From Theristus sp. LFF4_11 (taxonomy: Eukaryota; Nematoda; Chromadorea; Monhysterida; Xyalidae): DNA of 13,645 bases. A model generated the notes under the pieces. The model saw nothing but the letters and a program-made list of their open reading frames with translations. It was not told the origin of the DNA and did no database searches. The DNA is taken from the NCBI GenBank assembly GCA_030248135.1, contig JASANC010003165.1:1-13645 (forward strand). Direction: 5' to 3'. Numbering within the stretch: position 1 is the stretch's first letter; every line of letters starts with the position of its first letter. This document shows positions 1-8,012 of this stretch, piece after piece. The position numbers and the translations under genes are program-made.

Positions 1-59
1 AAACTGCAAAACGAAATTATAAACGTCACTGTTTTGTTTCTTCTATGCATGTTCACTTT

Positions 60-500
60 AAAAAAAGGCTTGGCTTATGTTAGGGTCACCGGGTAAAAGA
101 AGCATTAGCTTTTTAAAACGGGTATTTTTTATGAAAAAACGTTGATTTTTATATTTTTTATTCAATCTTACTTAACTTACAAAAAGGCTTGACTTAGGTT
201 AGGGTGAACGGGTAAAAATAGCAAAATCATTAACTTCGCATTTTCACTTTGCAAAAAAGGCTTGGCTTAGGTAAACGGGTAAAAGAAGCATTAGCTTTTT
301 AAATCGGGTAATTGTAAAAAACGTTAATTTTTATGTTTTTTATTCAATCTTACTTTACATACAAAAAGGCTTGACTTAGGTTAGGGTGAACGGGTAAAAA
401 ATGGCAGAATCATAAACTTCGCATTTTCACTTTACAAAAAAGGCTTGGCTTAGGTAAACGGGTAAAAAAGCATTAGCTTTTTAAAACGGGTAAATTAAAA
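60..500 (+). repeat. Tandem satellite monomers in copy 1
   Basis: Same dimeric unit as at 5870-6925. Core GGCTTGRCTTAGG recurs at about 66, 184, 258, 366 and 445, with the GAACGGGTAAAA and AAACGGGTAAAA variants alternating. Confidence 0.75.
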
Positions 501-582
501 AACGTTAGTATTCAGTATTATTATTATTCATTACTCATAAGGGTTATTATTCAGTAAACGTTACTGTTTTTTTCTTTCTAAG

Positions 583-648
583 TCAATGCCACTTCACCAA
601 AAAGGCTTGGCATTGATTAAGCCACATACGCTCGGGTCAATAGGCTAG
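583..648 (+). other. Helitron 3' terminus, class A (copy 1)
   Basis: A 9-bp perfect inverted repeat TCAATGCCA (583-591) / TGGCATTGA (608-616) is followed by AAGCC, CTCGGGTCAATAGG and CTAG (645-648). The stem sits farther from CTAG than in class B, but GGGTCAAT.GGCTAG is shared by both classes. Copies 2 (1784-1841) and 5 (7035-7090) have the same stem. Confidence 0.65.
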
Positions 649-1000
649 TATACTAAGATAGTTACTGTGTGATTATGTAAGTCTGTCTGTTCACATTTTC
701 ATGAAATTTGAATTGGCGCTCATTTTTGCTATTTAAGAAAACTCCATCTCAATTTCCTTAACATATTTTTATTTTTTTAATGCCAGTTCAGATTGTTTTC
801 TCAAAACGTCGCTCTTCATAGCTGAAGTCATCATGATACTCTTTGGTCAACAGAGACAGTTCAGCGCAGCATAGGCAAATGGAAGCGTGGCTGATCAGAA
901 CTTGATGATCGACTAGGAGGGAAAGATGTAACAAAACCGTCTTTGAAAAAAGTTTGAACTTTTTTGTTTTTAAAAATCGGGTTACAAAACGCACATCGAC

Positions 1001-1052
1001 ACTTTGGACTTTGGATTCAAAACAACACTTTGGACTTTGGATTCAAAACAAG
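1001..1052 (+). repeat. 26-bp direct tandem repeat, two copies
   Basis: ACTTTGGACTTTGGATTCAA plus AACAAC/AACAAG at 1001-1026 and 1027-1052, identical except the last base. Each unit contains an ACTTTGG doublet. It is specific to copy 2. Confidence 0.85.
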
Positions 1053-1130
1053 TAAATTTCATTGAAATTGATACTCCATGTTTCATTTTCAAATTGATAC
1101 TCCACGGTTATGAGCGATAATTTCACCGTA

Positions 1131-1220
1131 ACGCTCGATGGGCAACAGGCAATTGTTGCTGCTCAAAACTTGACGAGCAACTGCGAAAGATGTAACAAAA
1201 CCGTCTTTGAAAAAAGTTAG
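1131..1220 (+). pseudogene. LIM-like coding remnant in copy 2 (possible captured exon)
   Basis: One frame reads …GQQAIVAAQNLTSN then CERCNKTVFEKS and stop (TAG 1218-1220). The C-x2-C-x-K-x-V-F pattern is how LIM zinc-finger domains commonly begin. Copy 5 has the same frame (…AYVAAQNLTSDCERCNKTVF, stop at 5719-5721) with several synonymous differences. A second partial copy (GAAAGATGTAACAAAACCGT) sits at about 923 in copy 2. In copies 4 and 6 the homologous stretch is broken by stops. It is too short for a firm family call; chance is possible. Confidence 0.25.
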
Positions 1221-1369
1221 TTTTTTAATTGGGTCGAAATGGTATTTACCATTCATTTTCACTTTGCAAAATGTTTGGGTCATGTTGGGGTAAACGGGTA
1301 AAAAGAAGCAATGACTGCAAAACGAAATTTTAAACGTCACTTTTTTGTTTCTTCTATTCATTTTCACTT

Positions 1370-1680
1370 TAGAAAAAAGGTTTGGCTTATGTTAGGGTAA
1401 CCGGGTAAAAGAAGCATTAGCTTTTTAAAACGGGTATTTTTTTGAGAAAAACATTAATTTAATAGCAAAATCATAAACTTCACATTTTCACTTTACAAAA
1501 AAGGTTTGGCTTAGGTAAACGGGTAAAAAAGCATTAGCTTTTTAAAACGGGTAAATGAAAAAACGTTAGTTTTTATATTTTTTCTTCAATTTTACTTCAC
1601 TTACAAAAAGGCTTGCCTTCGGTTAGGGTAAACGGGTAAAAATCGCAAAATCATAAACTTCGCATTTTTTATTTATTTAA
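1370..1680 (+). repeat. Tandem satellite monomers in copy 2
   Basis: Shorter version of the satellite: GGTTTGGCTTATG near 1379, GGTTTGGCTTAGG near 1502 and GGCTTGCCTTCGG near 1609, each followed by an ACGGGTAAAA tail. It ends at a (TTTATTTAAATACATT) tract that copy 5 shares at about 6915. Confidence 0.7.
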
Positions 1681-1783
1681 ATACATTAAAAAATATTGTA
1701 TTGTAGGCGACTTCACGGCAGCACAAGGTAAATTTTCTTCAGGGTTATTTATCACTAAACGTTATTGTTTTTTTCTTTCTAAG

Positions 1784-1841
1784 TCAATGCCACTTCACCA
1801 AAAAGGCTTGGCATTGATTAAGCCACATAAGCTCGGGTCAA
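1784..1841 (+). other. Helitron 3' terminus, class A, lacking the final CTAG (copy 2)
   Basis: Stem TCAATGCCA (1784-1792) / TGGCATTGA (1809-1817), AAGCCACATAAGCTCGGGTCAA, then a direct change into TCTATCTTCTATCT of copy 3. The terminal GGCTAG found in copies 1 and 5 is absent. Confidence 0.6.
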
Positions 1842-2161
1842 TCTATCTTCTATCTATCTTCTATCTATTACAAGTTTGAGCCAATTTTGCTATTTAAGTC
1901 ATCATCAGCTGAATACTCATACTCCATTTTCTAATGACAATGCAAAGTTTACATCGTCATTCCACATGACTTTAGTCATCCTGATGCCTTTTGCTCAAGA
2001 ACGACAACCAACAAGTGAGACAATCGTAAGAATTGCAAGGACTCCATTGTAAACGATGGAGTTTTTTCACAAAAAACGAGTTTTTAAAACAATCGCTTGC
2101 AAGTTAATCGCTCTTTTCACAACGTAGACTTTTTATAAAGCCGGGGTTTACGACGAGTATT

Positions 2162-2624
2162 TAGAAAATCGTTGCTTTTTCCTTCATTTGTTTTTTTATC
2201 AGAAAATGCGTCACTTAGGATAGAAAAGCTACAAAACAAAAGCGACCGTTTTACACAATGGGTACTCAGAAACGTGTTGCTTTTTGTTGCACTCGATCAA
2301 TAAGAATTGGCTTAGGTTAGGGTAAGCGGGAAAAAGAAGTAAACATTCAAAACAAAAGCGGGAGCTTTGCTACGGGTATTCAGTAAAATGTAGAAAATCG
2401 TTGCTTTTTCCTTCATTTGTTTTTTATCATAGAAAACGCGTCACTTAGGATAGAAAAGCTACATAACAAAACAAAATGACCGTTTTACACAATGGGTACT
2501 CAGAAAAGTGTTGCTTTTTGTTGCACTCGATCAAAAAGAACTGGCTTAGGTTAGGATAAGCGGGGAAAAGAAGTAAACATTCAAAACAAAAGCGGGAGCT
2601 TTGCTACGGGTATTCAGTAAAATG
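2162..2624 (+). repeat. ~230-bp direct tandem duplication in copy 3
   Basis: 2162-2390 and 2391-2624 are near-identical (both start TAGAAAATCGTTGCTTTTTC and end GGGTATTCAGTAAAATG), differing mainly in homopolymer lengths and a few bases. Each unit spans two satellite monomers, including GGCTTAGGTTAGG.TAAGCGGG. Confidence 0.85.
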
Positions 2625-2980
2625 TTGCTGTTTTGTCATTTCCATTCTATCAAAATCCCTTGGCTAAGGTGAGGGTTAAAGGTAAGAGTAGTAAACATAC
2701 CACACAAAAGTGGCCGTTTTGCAGCGAATATTCAGAAAAGTTTTGCATTTTTCGTCATTTAAACTTTAAAAGGCTTGGCTTAGGTGAGCTTTGCTACGGG
2801 TATTCAGTAAAATGTTGCTGTTTTGTCATTTCCAGTCTATCAAAAATCCTTGGCTAACGTTAGGGTTAAAGGTAAGAGTAGTAAACATATCACCCAAAAC
2901 TGGCCGTTTTGCAGCGAATATTTAGAAAAGTTTGCATTTTTCGTCATTTAAACTTTAAAAGGCTTGGCTTAGGTTAGAGT
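2591..2980 (+). repeat. ~190-bp tandem duplication in copy 3
   Basis: GAGCTTTGCTACGGGTATTC occurs at about 2596 and 2786. The following ~170 bp repeat with few changes (TTGGCTAAGGTGAGGGTTAAAGG against TTGGCTAACGTTAGGGTTAAAGG). It overlaps the end of the 230-bp duplication, so the array grew by at least two separate events. Confidence 0.82.
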
Positions 2981-3232
2981 AACCGGGGTAAAAAGCAACT
3001 TATCAATACGAAAGTTGGCGTTTTGCAACAATTGTTCAGAAGTGTTGCCTTTTTGACATTTACACTCTAAAAGGCCTGGCTTAGGTTAGGGTAAGCGATC
3101 ACTTCTATGGTAAATCAACAACAGTCGGTTAAAGCAGCTCAAAATCAAAATGCAATGCATTTTGAGTCCGCGTCGTAGGCAAGGTCAAAAGGGAAAACCA
3201 ACTCAAAAATAATAGTTGTATTTATCAGCTAA

Positions 3233-3262
3233 CCGTGCCGTAGGCACGGGTCAATTTGCTAG
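3233..3262 (+). other. Helitron 3' terminus, class B (copy 3)
   Basis: Seven-bp perfect stem CCGTGCC/GGCACGG with loop GTA at 3233-3249, then GTCAATTTG and CTAG at 3259-3262. In the rolling-circle model this hairpin acts as the transposition terminator. The next base pair begins TC of copy 4. Confidence 0.88.
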
Positions 3263-3939
3263 TCTATCTATAATACTAAGATAGTTACTGTGTGAGCTGA
3301 TTAAGTAAGTCTGTTCACATTTTCGTTCCAAAGCATTTTTTTCAGTTTGAGCCTATTTTGCTATTTAAGTCATCGTCTGCTAAAAACTTTACTCCATTTT
3401 CTAATGACGATGTTCTTACTCCATTTTAATCGTCATTCTACATGACTTCGTCATCATGATGCCTTTTGCTCATTAGCAACAACTTACAATGGACAAATAG
3501 CAATTTTGGTGCTCAAAATTTTATAATCAAACTGCAAAAGATGAAATAAAAACCGTCTCGATCTGGAACGCTGAAGTGCAACAACGACAAGCGAGACAAT
3601 CGTAAGAATTGCAAGAACTCGATTGTAAACTGAAATGAGTCGCTTATGTTAGGGTAAACGGGTTGAAAGAAGCTAAATAGCAAAACAAGCGACCGTTTCA
3701 CAATAGGTGCTCAGAAAAGTGTTGCTTTTTGTTACTAACACTCAATCAAAAAGGCCTGGCTTAGATTAATGCAAGCGCGGAAAAGAAGTAAGCATACCAA
3801 ACAAAATCAGGTGTTTTGCTACGGGTATTAAGTAAAGTGTTGCTTTTTGTCCTTTTCTTACACACTAAAAGGGTTGGCTCAGATAAGGGTTTTGCAATGT
3901 GTATTCAGAAAAAGTGTTTTTTCGTCATTTACACTCCAT

Positions 3940-4093
3940 CGACAAGAAATTCCAGTTCCACAATATAATAGATTGCAGCATCAAAAAAGATGTGGCCACG
4001 ATCGATGGCGAAGCAGTGGAACGGTCCACATATAATCGATCAATTTTTAACGGGAATGACAGCGACATTGAAAAGCTAATAAATGACAATTAA
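3940..4093 (+). pseudogene. Coding-like remnant in copy 4, shared with copy 6
   Basis: The frame ending at TAA 4091-4093 reads KKDVATIDGEAVERSTYN, then RSIFNGNDSDIEKLINDN and stop. The composition looks like real protein, unlike the flanking satellite. Copy 6 (8013-8170) carries the same stretch. Within the conserved part, two of three base changes are synonymous (GTG/GTA Val, TCC/TCT Ser). I do not recognise the protein. It may be a fragment captured from a host gene or a relic of the autonomous parent. Confidence 0.3.
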
Positions 4094-4372
4094 TTTTGAT
4101 TCTTTAAAAGGGAACGTCAGTTGTTTGTTGCTGGCTAAAAAAGATTGTTTTTCATATTGCTGACAAAAAAGCGCTCCTTAAAACTGAAAATACTGTGATT
4201 TTCAAAAAGTAGGAGCATCGATGCTTCAAGAATAAACGATCATTTCTATGGTTAATCAACAACAATCGGTTAAAGCAGCTCAATGAAAATGCAATGCATG
4301 TTTAGTCCGGGTCGTGGCTAAGGTCAAAAGGTTAAACTCCATTGAAAAATAACAGTTGTATTCAACAGCTAA

Positions 4373-4402
4373 CCGTGCCGTAGGCACGGGTCAATTGGCT
4401 AG
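4373..4402 (+). other. Helitron 3' terminus, class B (copy 4)
   Basis: Same 17-nt hairpin (4373-4389) as copy 3, with GTCAATTGG and CTAG (4399-4402). The next copy starts here without a TC, so this junction is less tidy than the one at 3262/3263. Confidence 0.88.
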
Positions 4403-4440
4403 TTACTACTAAATTTACAATTTGTCTGTCTGTCTGTCCG

Positions 4441-4607
4441 GGCGTGCGTTCATTTGCGTCCCGTTATTTCCGGCCCAACATTTCCGGCCCACTCATTTCT
4501 GGCCCACCCATTTCCGGCCCACCCATTACCGGCCCCGTTCATTTGCGTCCCACGCATTTCCGGCCCACTCATTTCCGGCCCACCCATTACCGGCCCAGCC
4601 CAATAAT
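4441..4607 (+). repeat. Left arm of foldback element (15-bp units)
   Basis: About ten degenerate units of CGGCCCACYCATTWC, some diverged to GTTCATTTGCGTCCC. It is strikingly GC-rich against the AT-rich surroundings. The period of 15 is a multiple of three, so all frames tend to stay open. That creates spurious frames rich in Arg-Pro-Thr-His (4422-4685, 4444-4815 on +, 4450-4632 on -). Confidence 0.88.
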
Positions 4608-4743
4608 TCGCTTCAGCGACTTCAACTACCACCCACTGCTATATTTCATCAGGAAAATCACATTGATCAGGCGGTTACACATTGAACTAGGGTTGGCTTG
4701 GCTTATCATCATAAACCTCATCACCTCATCAAAAAGGCTTGGC

Positions 4744-4785
4744 TTAGGATTAGGTTTAGGATTAGGAATGATTAGGATTAAGAAA
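4744..4785 (+). repeat. Degenerate TTAGGN hexamer run
   Basis: TTAGG starts at 4744, 4750, 4756, 4762 and 4772, so four units are in strict 6-bp register (TTAGGA, TTAGGT, TTAGGA, TTAGGA). It is preceded by AAAAAGGCTTGGC, the satellite core of the surrounding Helitrons. It resembles a degraded telomere-type repeat (TTAGGC in nematodes, TTAGG in arthropods). It lies inside the foldback element. Confidence 0.6.
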
Positions 4786-4915
4786 CACAACCTGGTTGTG
4801 GATCCGATCCACTGATCCACATGTCCAAATTTGGTTAGAGGGGCAATTTTCATAAAAGTTTTTGCTTATTTTAAGGATTAAAATGATTGAATTTGGCTCT
4901 GTGTTCTATACAAAA

Positions 4916-4945
4916 TTCGAACTCAGCGCGTCAGCGAGGTTCGAA
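4916..4945. repeat. Short hairpin TTCGAAC…GTTCGAA
   Basis: Perfect 7-bp inverted repeat (4916-4922 and 4939-4945) with a 16-nt GC-rich loop (TCAGCGCGTCAGCGAG), in the unique core of the foldback element. No function can be assigned. Confidence 0.55.
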
Positions 4946-5230
4946 AGCTCTTATTTTTGTCAACCCATGTGTTGTTCTCATTAAAATTGAAAGTGCTAAA
5001 TCAATCGGAACAAAGCAATAAATAAAAACACAACTGATTCATCGACGCAATTCAAACTGAGACATTTTATCCAATGTCAGGAACAAATCGGAGCGAAATG
5101 AAAACTAAAACCGAAATGAAAAATTTAAATATTTTTGTTAAAAGCATGTCGGTGAGCAGGTAGTACAGTTTAGAGTGCTGTTTCAGTTTATTTTCGTTGT
5201 CCGTAGCGAAATACAGCGAAGGAAGAACTG

Positions 5231-5411
5231 ATTATTGGGCTGGGCCGGTAATGGGCGGGCCGGAAATGAGTGGGCCGGAAATGAGTGGGCCGGATATGTC
5301 GGGCCGGTAATGGGTGGGACGGTAATGGGTGGGCCGGTAATGGGTGGGCCGGAAATGTCGGGACGCTAATGCGTGGGCCGGAAATGCGTGGGCCGGAGTT
5401 GACCCCGCACC
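5231..5411 (-). repeat. Right arm of foldback element (15-bp units, inverted)
   Basis: Units of GWAATGRGTGGGCCG, the reverse complement of the left-arm unit, about twelve copies. The inner end is complementary to the left arm's inner end. Like the left arm it produces spurious open frames on both strands (5188-5472, 5285-5476, 5344-5538). Confidence 0.88.
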
Positions 5412-5637
5412 GTCTGTCCGTCACACTTTTGAATTGGCGCCCAATTTTTGTTATTTTTGCCATTTTTGCCATTTAAGAAAGCTTCATCCCAATCTCAATC
5501 TTTATCTATTTTTAATATCATCACTTGAAATTGTTTAAACAAAGCGCCGCTCTTCATAACTGAAAGTCATCATGATACTCTTTTCAAGTTGATACTCTAC
5601 GGTTATGCCTGTGAGCGACAGTTTTAACGTAATGCAC

Positions 5638-5721
5638 GGTGGGCAAATGGCATATGTTGCTGCTCAAAACCTGACGAGTGACTGCGAAAGATGTAACAAA
5701 ACCGTCTTTGACAAAAGTTAG
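5638..5721 (+). pseudogene. LIM-like coding remnant in copy 5
   Basis: Counterpart of 1131-1220. The frame carries SDCERCNKTVFDKS then TAG at 5719-5721. Between the two copies, TTG/CTG Leu and AGC/AGT Ser are synonymous changes while N/D, E/D, Q/M and I/Y are not, so there is no clear selection signal. It does not form a gene here. Confidence 0.22.
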
Positions 5722-5869
5722 TTATTTTTAATTGGGTCGCAATGGTATTTCCCTATTATTTTCACTTTGCAAATGGCTTGGGTTATGTTAGAGTAAACGG
5801 GTAAAAAGAACAAGGACTGTAAAACGAGGCTTAAAAACGTCACTTTTTTGTTTCTGCTATTCATTTTCA

Positions 5870-6925
5870 CTTTACAAGAAAGGCTTGGCTTATGTTAGGG
5901 TAAACGGGTAAAAGAAGCATTAGCTTTTTGAAACGGGTAATTGAAAAAACGTTGTTTTTATATTTTTAATTTTACTTCACTTACAAAAAGGCTTGACTTA
6001 AGTTAGGGTGAACGGGTAAAAATAGCAAAATCATAAACTTCGCATTTTCACTTTGCAAAAAAGGCCTGACTTATGTTAAGGTAAACGGGCAAAAAAAGCA
6101 TTCGCTTTTTTAAAACGGGTAATTGAAAAAAACGTTAATTTTTATACTTTTTATTCGATCTTACTTCACTTACAAAAAGGCTTGACTTAGGTTAGGGTCA
6201 ACGGGTAAAAATAGCAAAATCATAAACTTAGCATTTTCACTTTACAAAAAAGGCTTGGCTTAGGTAAACGGGTAAAATCGATCTTACTTCACTTACAAAA
6301 AGGCTTGACTTAGGTTAGGGTGAACGGGTAAAAATAGCAAAATCATAAACTTCGCATTTTCACTTTACAAAAAAGGCTTCGCTTATGTCAGGGTAAACGG
6401 GTAAAAGAAGCTTTAGCTTTTTAAAACGGGTAATTGAAAAAACGTTAGTTTTTATACTTTTTATTCGATCTTACTTCACTTACAAAAAGGCTTGACTTTG
6501 GTTGGGGTGAACGGGTAAAAATAGCAAAATCATAAACTTCGCATTTTCACTTTACAAAAAAGGCTTCGCTTATGTTAGGATAAACGGGTAATTGAAACAT
6601 TAGCTTTTTAAAACGGGTAATTGAAAAAACGTACATTTTTATACTTTTTATTCAGCTTTACTTCACTAACAAAAAGGCTTGACTTAGGTTAGGGTGAAAG
6701 GGTAAAAATAGCAAAATCATAAACTTCGAATTTTCACTTTACAGAAAAGGCTTCGCTTATGTTACGGTAAACGGGTAAAAGAAGCATTAGCTTTTTAAAC
6801 TGAGTAATTGAAAAAACGTTAATTTTTACATTTTTATTCAATTTTACTTCACCTACAAAAAGGCTTGCCTTAGGTTACGGTGAACGGGTAAAAATAGCAA
6901 AATCATAAACTTCGAATTTTTTATT
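5870..6925 (+). repeat. ~188-bp tandem satellite inside copy 5
   Basis: Repeat landmarks (GCATTTTCACTTTACAAAA) recur at about 6042, 6231, 6353, 6541 and 6729: spacing about 188 bp, with one shortened unit of about 122 bp. Each unit is a dimer of two diverged ~94-bp monomers. One has AAAAAAGGCTTGGCTTATG then AAACGGGTAAAAGAAGCATTAGC; the other has ACAAAAAGGCTTGACTTAGG then TTAGGGTGAACGGGTAAAAATAGC. The array is AT-rich and non-coding; stop codons are frequent in all frames. Confidence 0.82.
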
Positions 6926-7034
6926 TATTTAAATACATTAAAAAATATTGTATTGTAGGCGGCTTCACGGCAGCACAAGGAAAATTTTCGTAAGATTGGT
7001 TATTCAGTAAACGTTACTGTTTTTTCTTTTAAAT

Positions 7035-7090
7035 TCAATGCCACTTCACTAAAAAGCTTGGCATTGATTAAGCTCGGGTCCATTGGCTAG
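7035..7090 (+). other. Helitron 3' terminus, class A (copy 5)
   Basis: Stem TCAATGCCA (7035-7043) / TGGCATTGA (7059-7067), overlapped by a shorter AGCTT (7055-7059) / AAGCT (7070-7074) pairing, then CGGGTCCATTGG and CTAG (7087-7090). The 12-nt distance from the AAGCT arm to CTAG is in the usual Helitron range. Confidence 0.65.
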
Positions 7091-8012
7091 TCTATTATGC
7101 TAAGATAGTTACTGTGTGAGCTGATTAAGTAAGTCTGTTCACATTTTCAGTCCAAAGCATTTTTTTCAGTTTGAGCCTATTTTGCTATTTAAGTCATCAT
7201 CTGCTAAAAACTTTACTCCATTTTCTAATGACGATGTTCTTACTCCATTTTCTAATGACAAGGCAATGTTCACATTGTCATTCTCCATGACTTCGTCATC
7301 ATGATGCCTTTTGCTCATTAGCAACAACTTACATACAATGGACAAATAGCAATTTTGGTGTTCAAAATTTTATAATCGATTGCAAAAGATGAAATAAAAA
7401 CCGTCTCGATCTGGAGCGCTCAAGTGCAACAACGACAAGCGAGACAATCGTAAGAATTGCAAGAACTCGATTGTAAACTGAAATGAGTCGCTTATGTTAG
7501 GGTAAACGGGTTGAAAGAAGCTAAATAGCAAAACAAAAGCGACCGTTTCACAATGAATACTCAGACAAGTGTTGCTTTTTGTTACTAACACTCAATCAAA
7601 AAGGCCTGGCTTAGATTGTTGCAAGCGCGGAAAAGAAGTAAGCATACCAAACAAAATCGGGCGTTTTTCTACGGGTATTAAGTAAAGTGTTGCTTTTTGT
7701 CCTTTCCATTCTATCAAAAAGCTTTGGCTTAGGTTAGGGTAGGCGGGCAAAAGAAGTGAACATACCAACCAAAAGCAGCCGTTTCGCAACGGATCTTCAA
7801 AAAAGTTTTGCATTTGCCGTCATTTCAACTCTAAAAGCTTGGCTTAGGTTAGAGTAAGCGGGAAAAAGTTTCAAAACAAAAGCTGGCGTTTTGCAACAAT
7901 TATTCAGAAGTGTAGTCTTTTTATCTTTTACACACTTAAAGGGTTGGCTCAGATAAGGGTTTTGCAATGTGTACCAGGTATTCAGAAAAAGTTTTTTTCG
8001 TCATTTACACTC

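Larger units (their letters stand above)
1..648 (+). mobile_element. Helitron-like non-autonomous element, copy 1 (5' part outside window)
   Basis: The 3' part of a rolling-circle element, ending in GGCTAG at 643-648. The sequence at 1-60 matches copy 2 from about 1314 and copy 5 from about 5815, so roughly the first 660 bp of this copy should lie left of the window. The body is a tandem series of related monomers, each carrying an AAAAAGGCTTGRCTTAGG core and an ACGGGTAAAA tail. The last ~150 bp match the ends of copies 2 and 5, including the perfect 9-bp inverted repeat TCAATGCCA (583-591) / TGGCATTGA (608-616). No Rep or helicase coding sequence is visible, so mobility would depend on an autonomous relative. 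The family call rests on the CTAG end, the subterminal stem and adjacency to other copies; no database was searched. Confidence 0.7.
649..1841 (+). mobile_element. Helitron-like non-autonomous element, copy 2
   Basis: It begins directly after the CTAG of copy 1 with TATACTAAGATAGTTACTGT. This matches the starts of copies 4 and 6 (…ATACTAAGATAGTTACTGTGTG) but lacks their first ~10 bases, including the leading TC. Its 5' 600 bp align with copy 5 on either side of the foldback insertion there. A ~300-bp satellite-like tract follows, then the family 3' end with stem TCAATGCCA (1784-1792) / TGGCATTGA (1809-1817) and GCTCGGGTCAA. The expected terminal GGCTAG is missing: copy 3 starts in its place inside a TCTATCT-rich tract, so the right boundary is uncertain by a few bases. 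There is no intact coding region. A short LIM-like coding remnant is annotated separately. Confidence 0.7.
1842..3262 (+). mobile_element. Helitron-like non-autonomous element, copy 3
   Basis: It starts TCTATCTTCTATCT, consistent with a Helitron 5' TC, and ends with hairpin CCGTGCC-GTA-GGCACGG at 3233-3249, then 9 nt, then CTAG at 3259-3262. This is the canonical Helitron 3' architecture: a GC-rich hairpin 9-12 nt before CTRR. Its 5' third resembles copies 4 and 6 (AGTTTGAGCC, TTTTGCTATTTAAGTCATC, TACTCCATTTTCTAATGAC). The middle is expanded by large tandem duplications (2162-2624 and 2591-2970). The terminal ~165 bp (from GATCACTTCTATGG at 3097) match copies 4 and 6 closely. There is no coding capacity. 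The 74-codon open frame at 2633-2857 lies within the repeats and is judged spurious. Confidence 0.78.
3263..4402 (+). mobile_element. Helitron-like non-autonomous element, copy 4 (complete, 1140 bp)
   Basis: The cleanest copy. It starts TCTATCTATAATACTAAG immediately after the CTAG of copy 3 and ends with hairpin 4373-4389 and CTAG 4399-4402. Absence of terminal inverted repeats and of target-site duplication, a 5' TC, a 3' hairpin plus CTAG, and a following T are the standard Helitron signature. The sequence is nearly collinear with copy 6 apart from a gap of about 250 bp. Its 3' half includes a coding-like remnant (about 3940-4093) shared with copy 6. No Rep/Hel domain is present. Confidence 0.85.
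4608..5230. other. Unique core of the foldback element, no gene seen
   Basis: About 620 bp between the arms. It contains the TTAGGN run, the TTCGAAC hairpin and AT-rich DNA (AATAAATAAAAACACAAC near 5018). No open frame of convincing length or composition occurs on either strand; frames reaching in from the arms end soon after entering the core. Confidence 0.6.
4441..5411. mobile_element. Foldback element with 15-bp subrepeat arms inserted in Helitron copy 5
   Basis: Two long inverted arms (4441-4607 and 5231-5411) made of a ~15-bp unit, CGGCCCACYCATTWC, enclose about 620 bp. The innermost parts match exactly as inverted repeats: ATTACCGGCCCAGCCC plus AATAAT ends the left arm and its reverse complement opens the right arm at 5231. 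The 9-bp direct repeat GTCTGTCCG flanks the element at 4432-4440 and 5412-5420, which looks like a target-site duplication. Copy 2 (about 680-700) shows the unoccupied site. Long arms and 9-bp duplications are known from foldback and Mutator-like DNA transposons. No transposase is present, so it would be non-autonomous. The target is a GTCT microsatellite, so part of the direct repeat could be chance. Confidence 0.72.
4403..7090 (+). mobile_element. Helitron-like element, copy 5, interrupted by a foldback insertion
   Basis: It begins after the CTAG of copy 4 with TACTACTAAATTTACAATTT, a diverged 5' end, and ends CATTGGCTAG at 7081-7090. The left flank (4403-4440) and the sequence resuming at 5412 (GTCTGTCCGTCACACTTTTG…TTGAATTGGCGC) together match copy 2 around 680-740, so 4441-5411 is an insertion. 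The body from 5550 follows copy 2, then holds the longest satellite tract of the array (about 5870-6920). The 3' end carries stem TCAATGCCA (7035-7043) / TGGCATTGA (7059-7067). Without the insert it is about 1.7 kb. There is no coding capacity beyond the short remnant at 5638-5721. Confidence 0.72.

Noticed and set aside
60..500. Regularly spaced repeats that might suggest a CRISPR array
   Set aside because: Units are long, degenerate and directly adjacent without unique spacers, and the DNA is eukaryotic.
4916..4950. GGTTCGAAAG resembling a tRNA B box
   Set aside because: The final C of the B box is missing, and no A box, acceptor stem or anticodon arm can be folded around it.
4422..5538. 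Overlapping open frames rich in Arg-Pro-Thr-His or Trp-Ala-Gly on both strands (4422-4685, 4444-4815, 4450-4632, 5188-5472, 5285-5476, 5344-5538)
   Set aside because: They are produced by the 15-bp repeat unit, whose period keeps every frame open; no unique protein sequence or start context supports them.
1089..7813. Minus-strand frames such as 1089-1367, 3513-3701, 7370-7591 and 7592-7813 with a recurring PVYPN motif
   Set aside because: The motif is the reverse translation of the satellite core (TTAGGGTAAACGGG…); the frames are short and follow the repeats.
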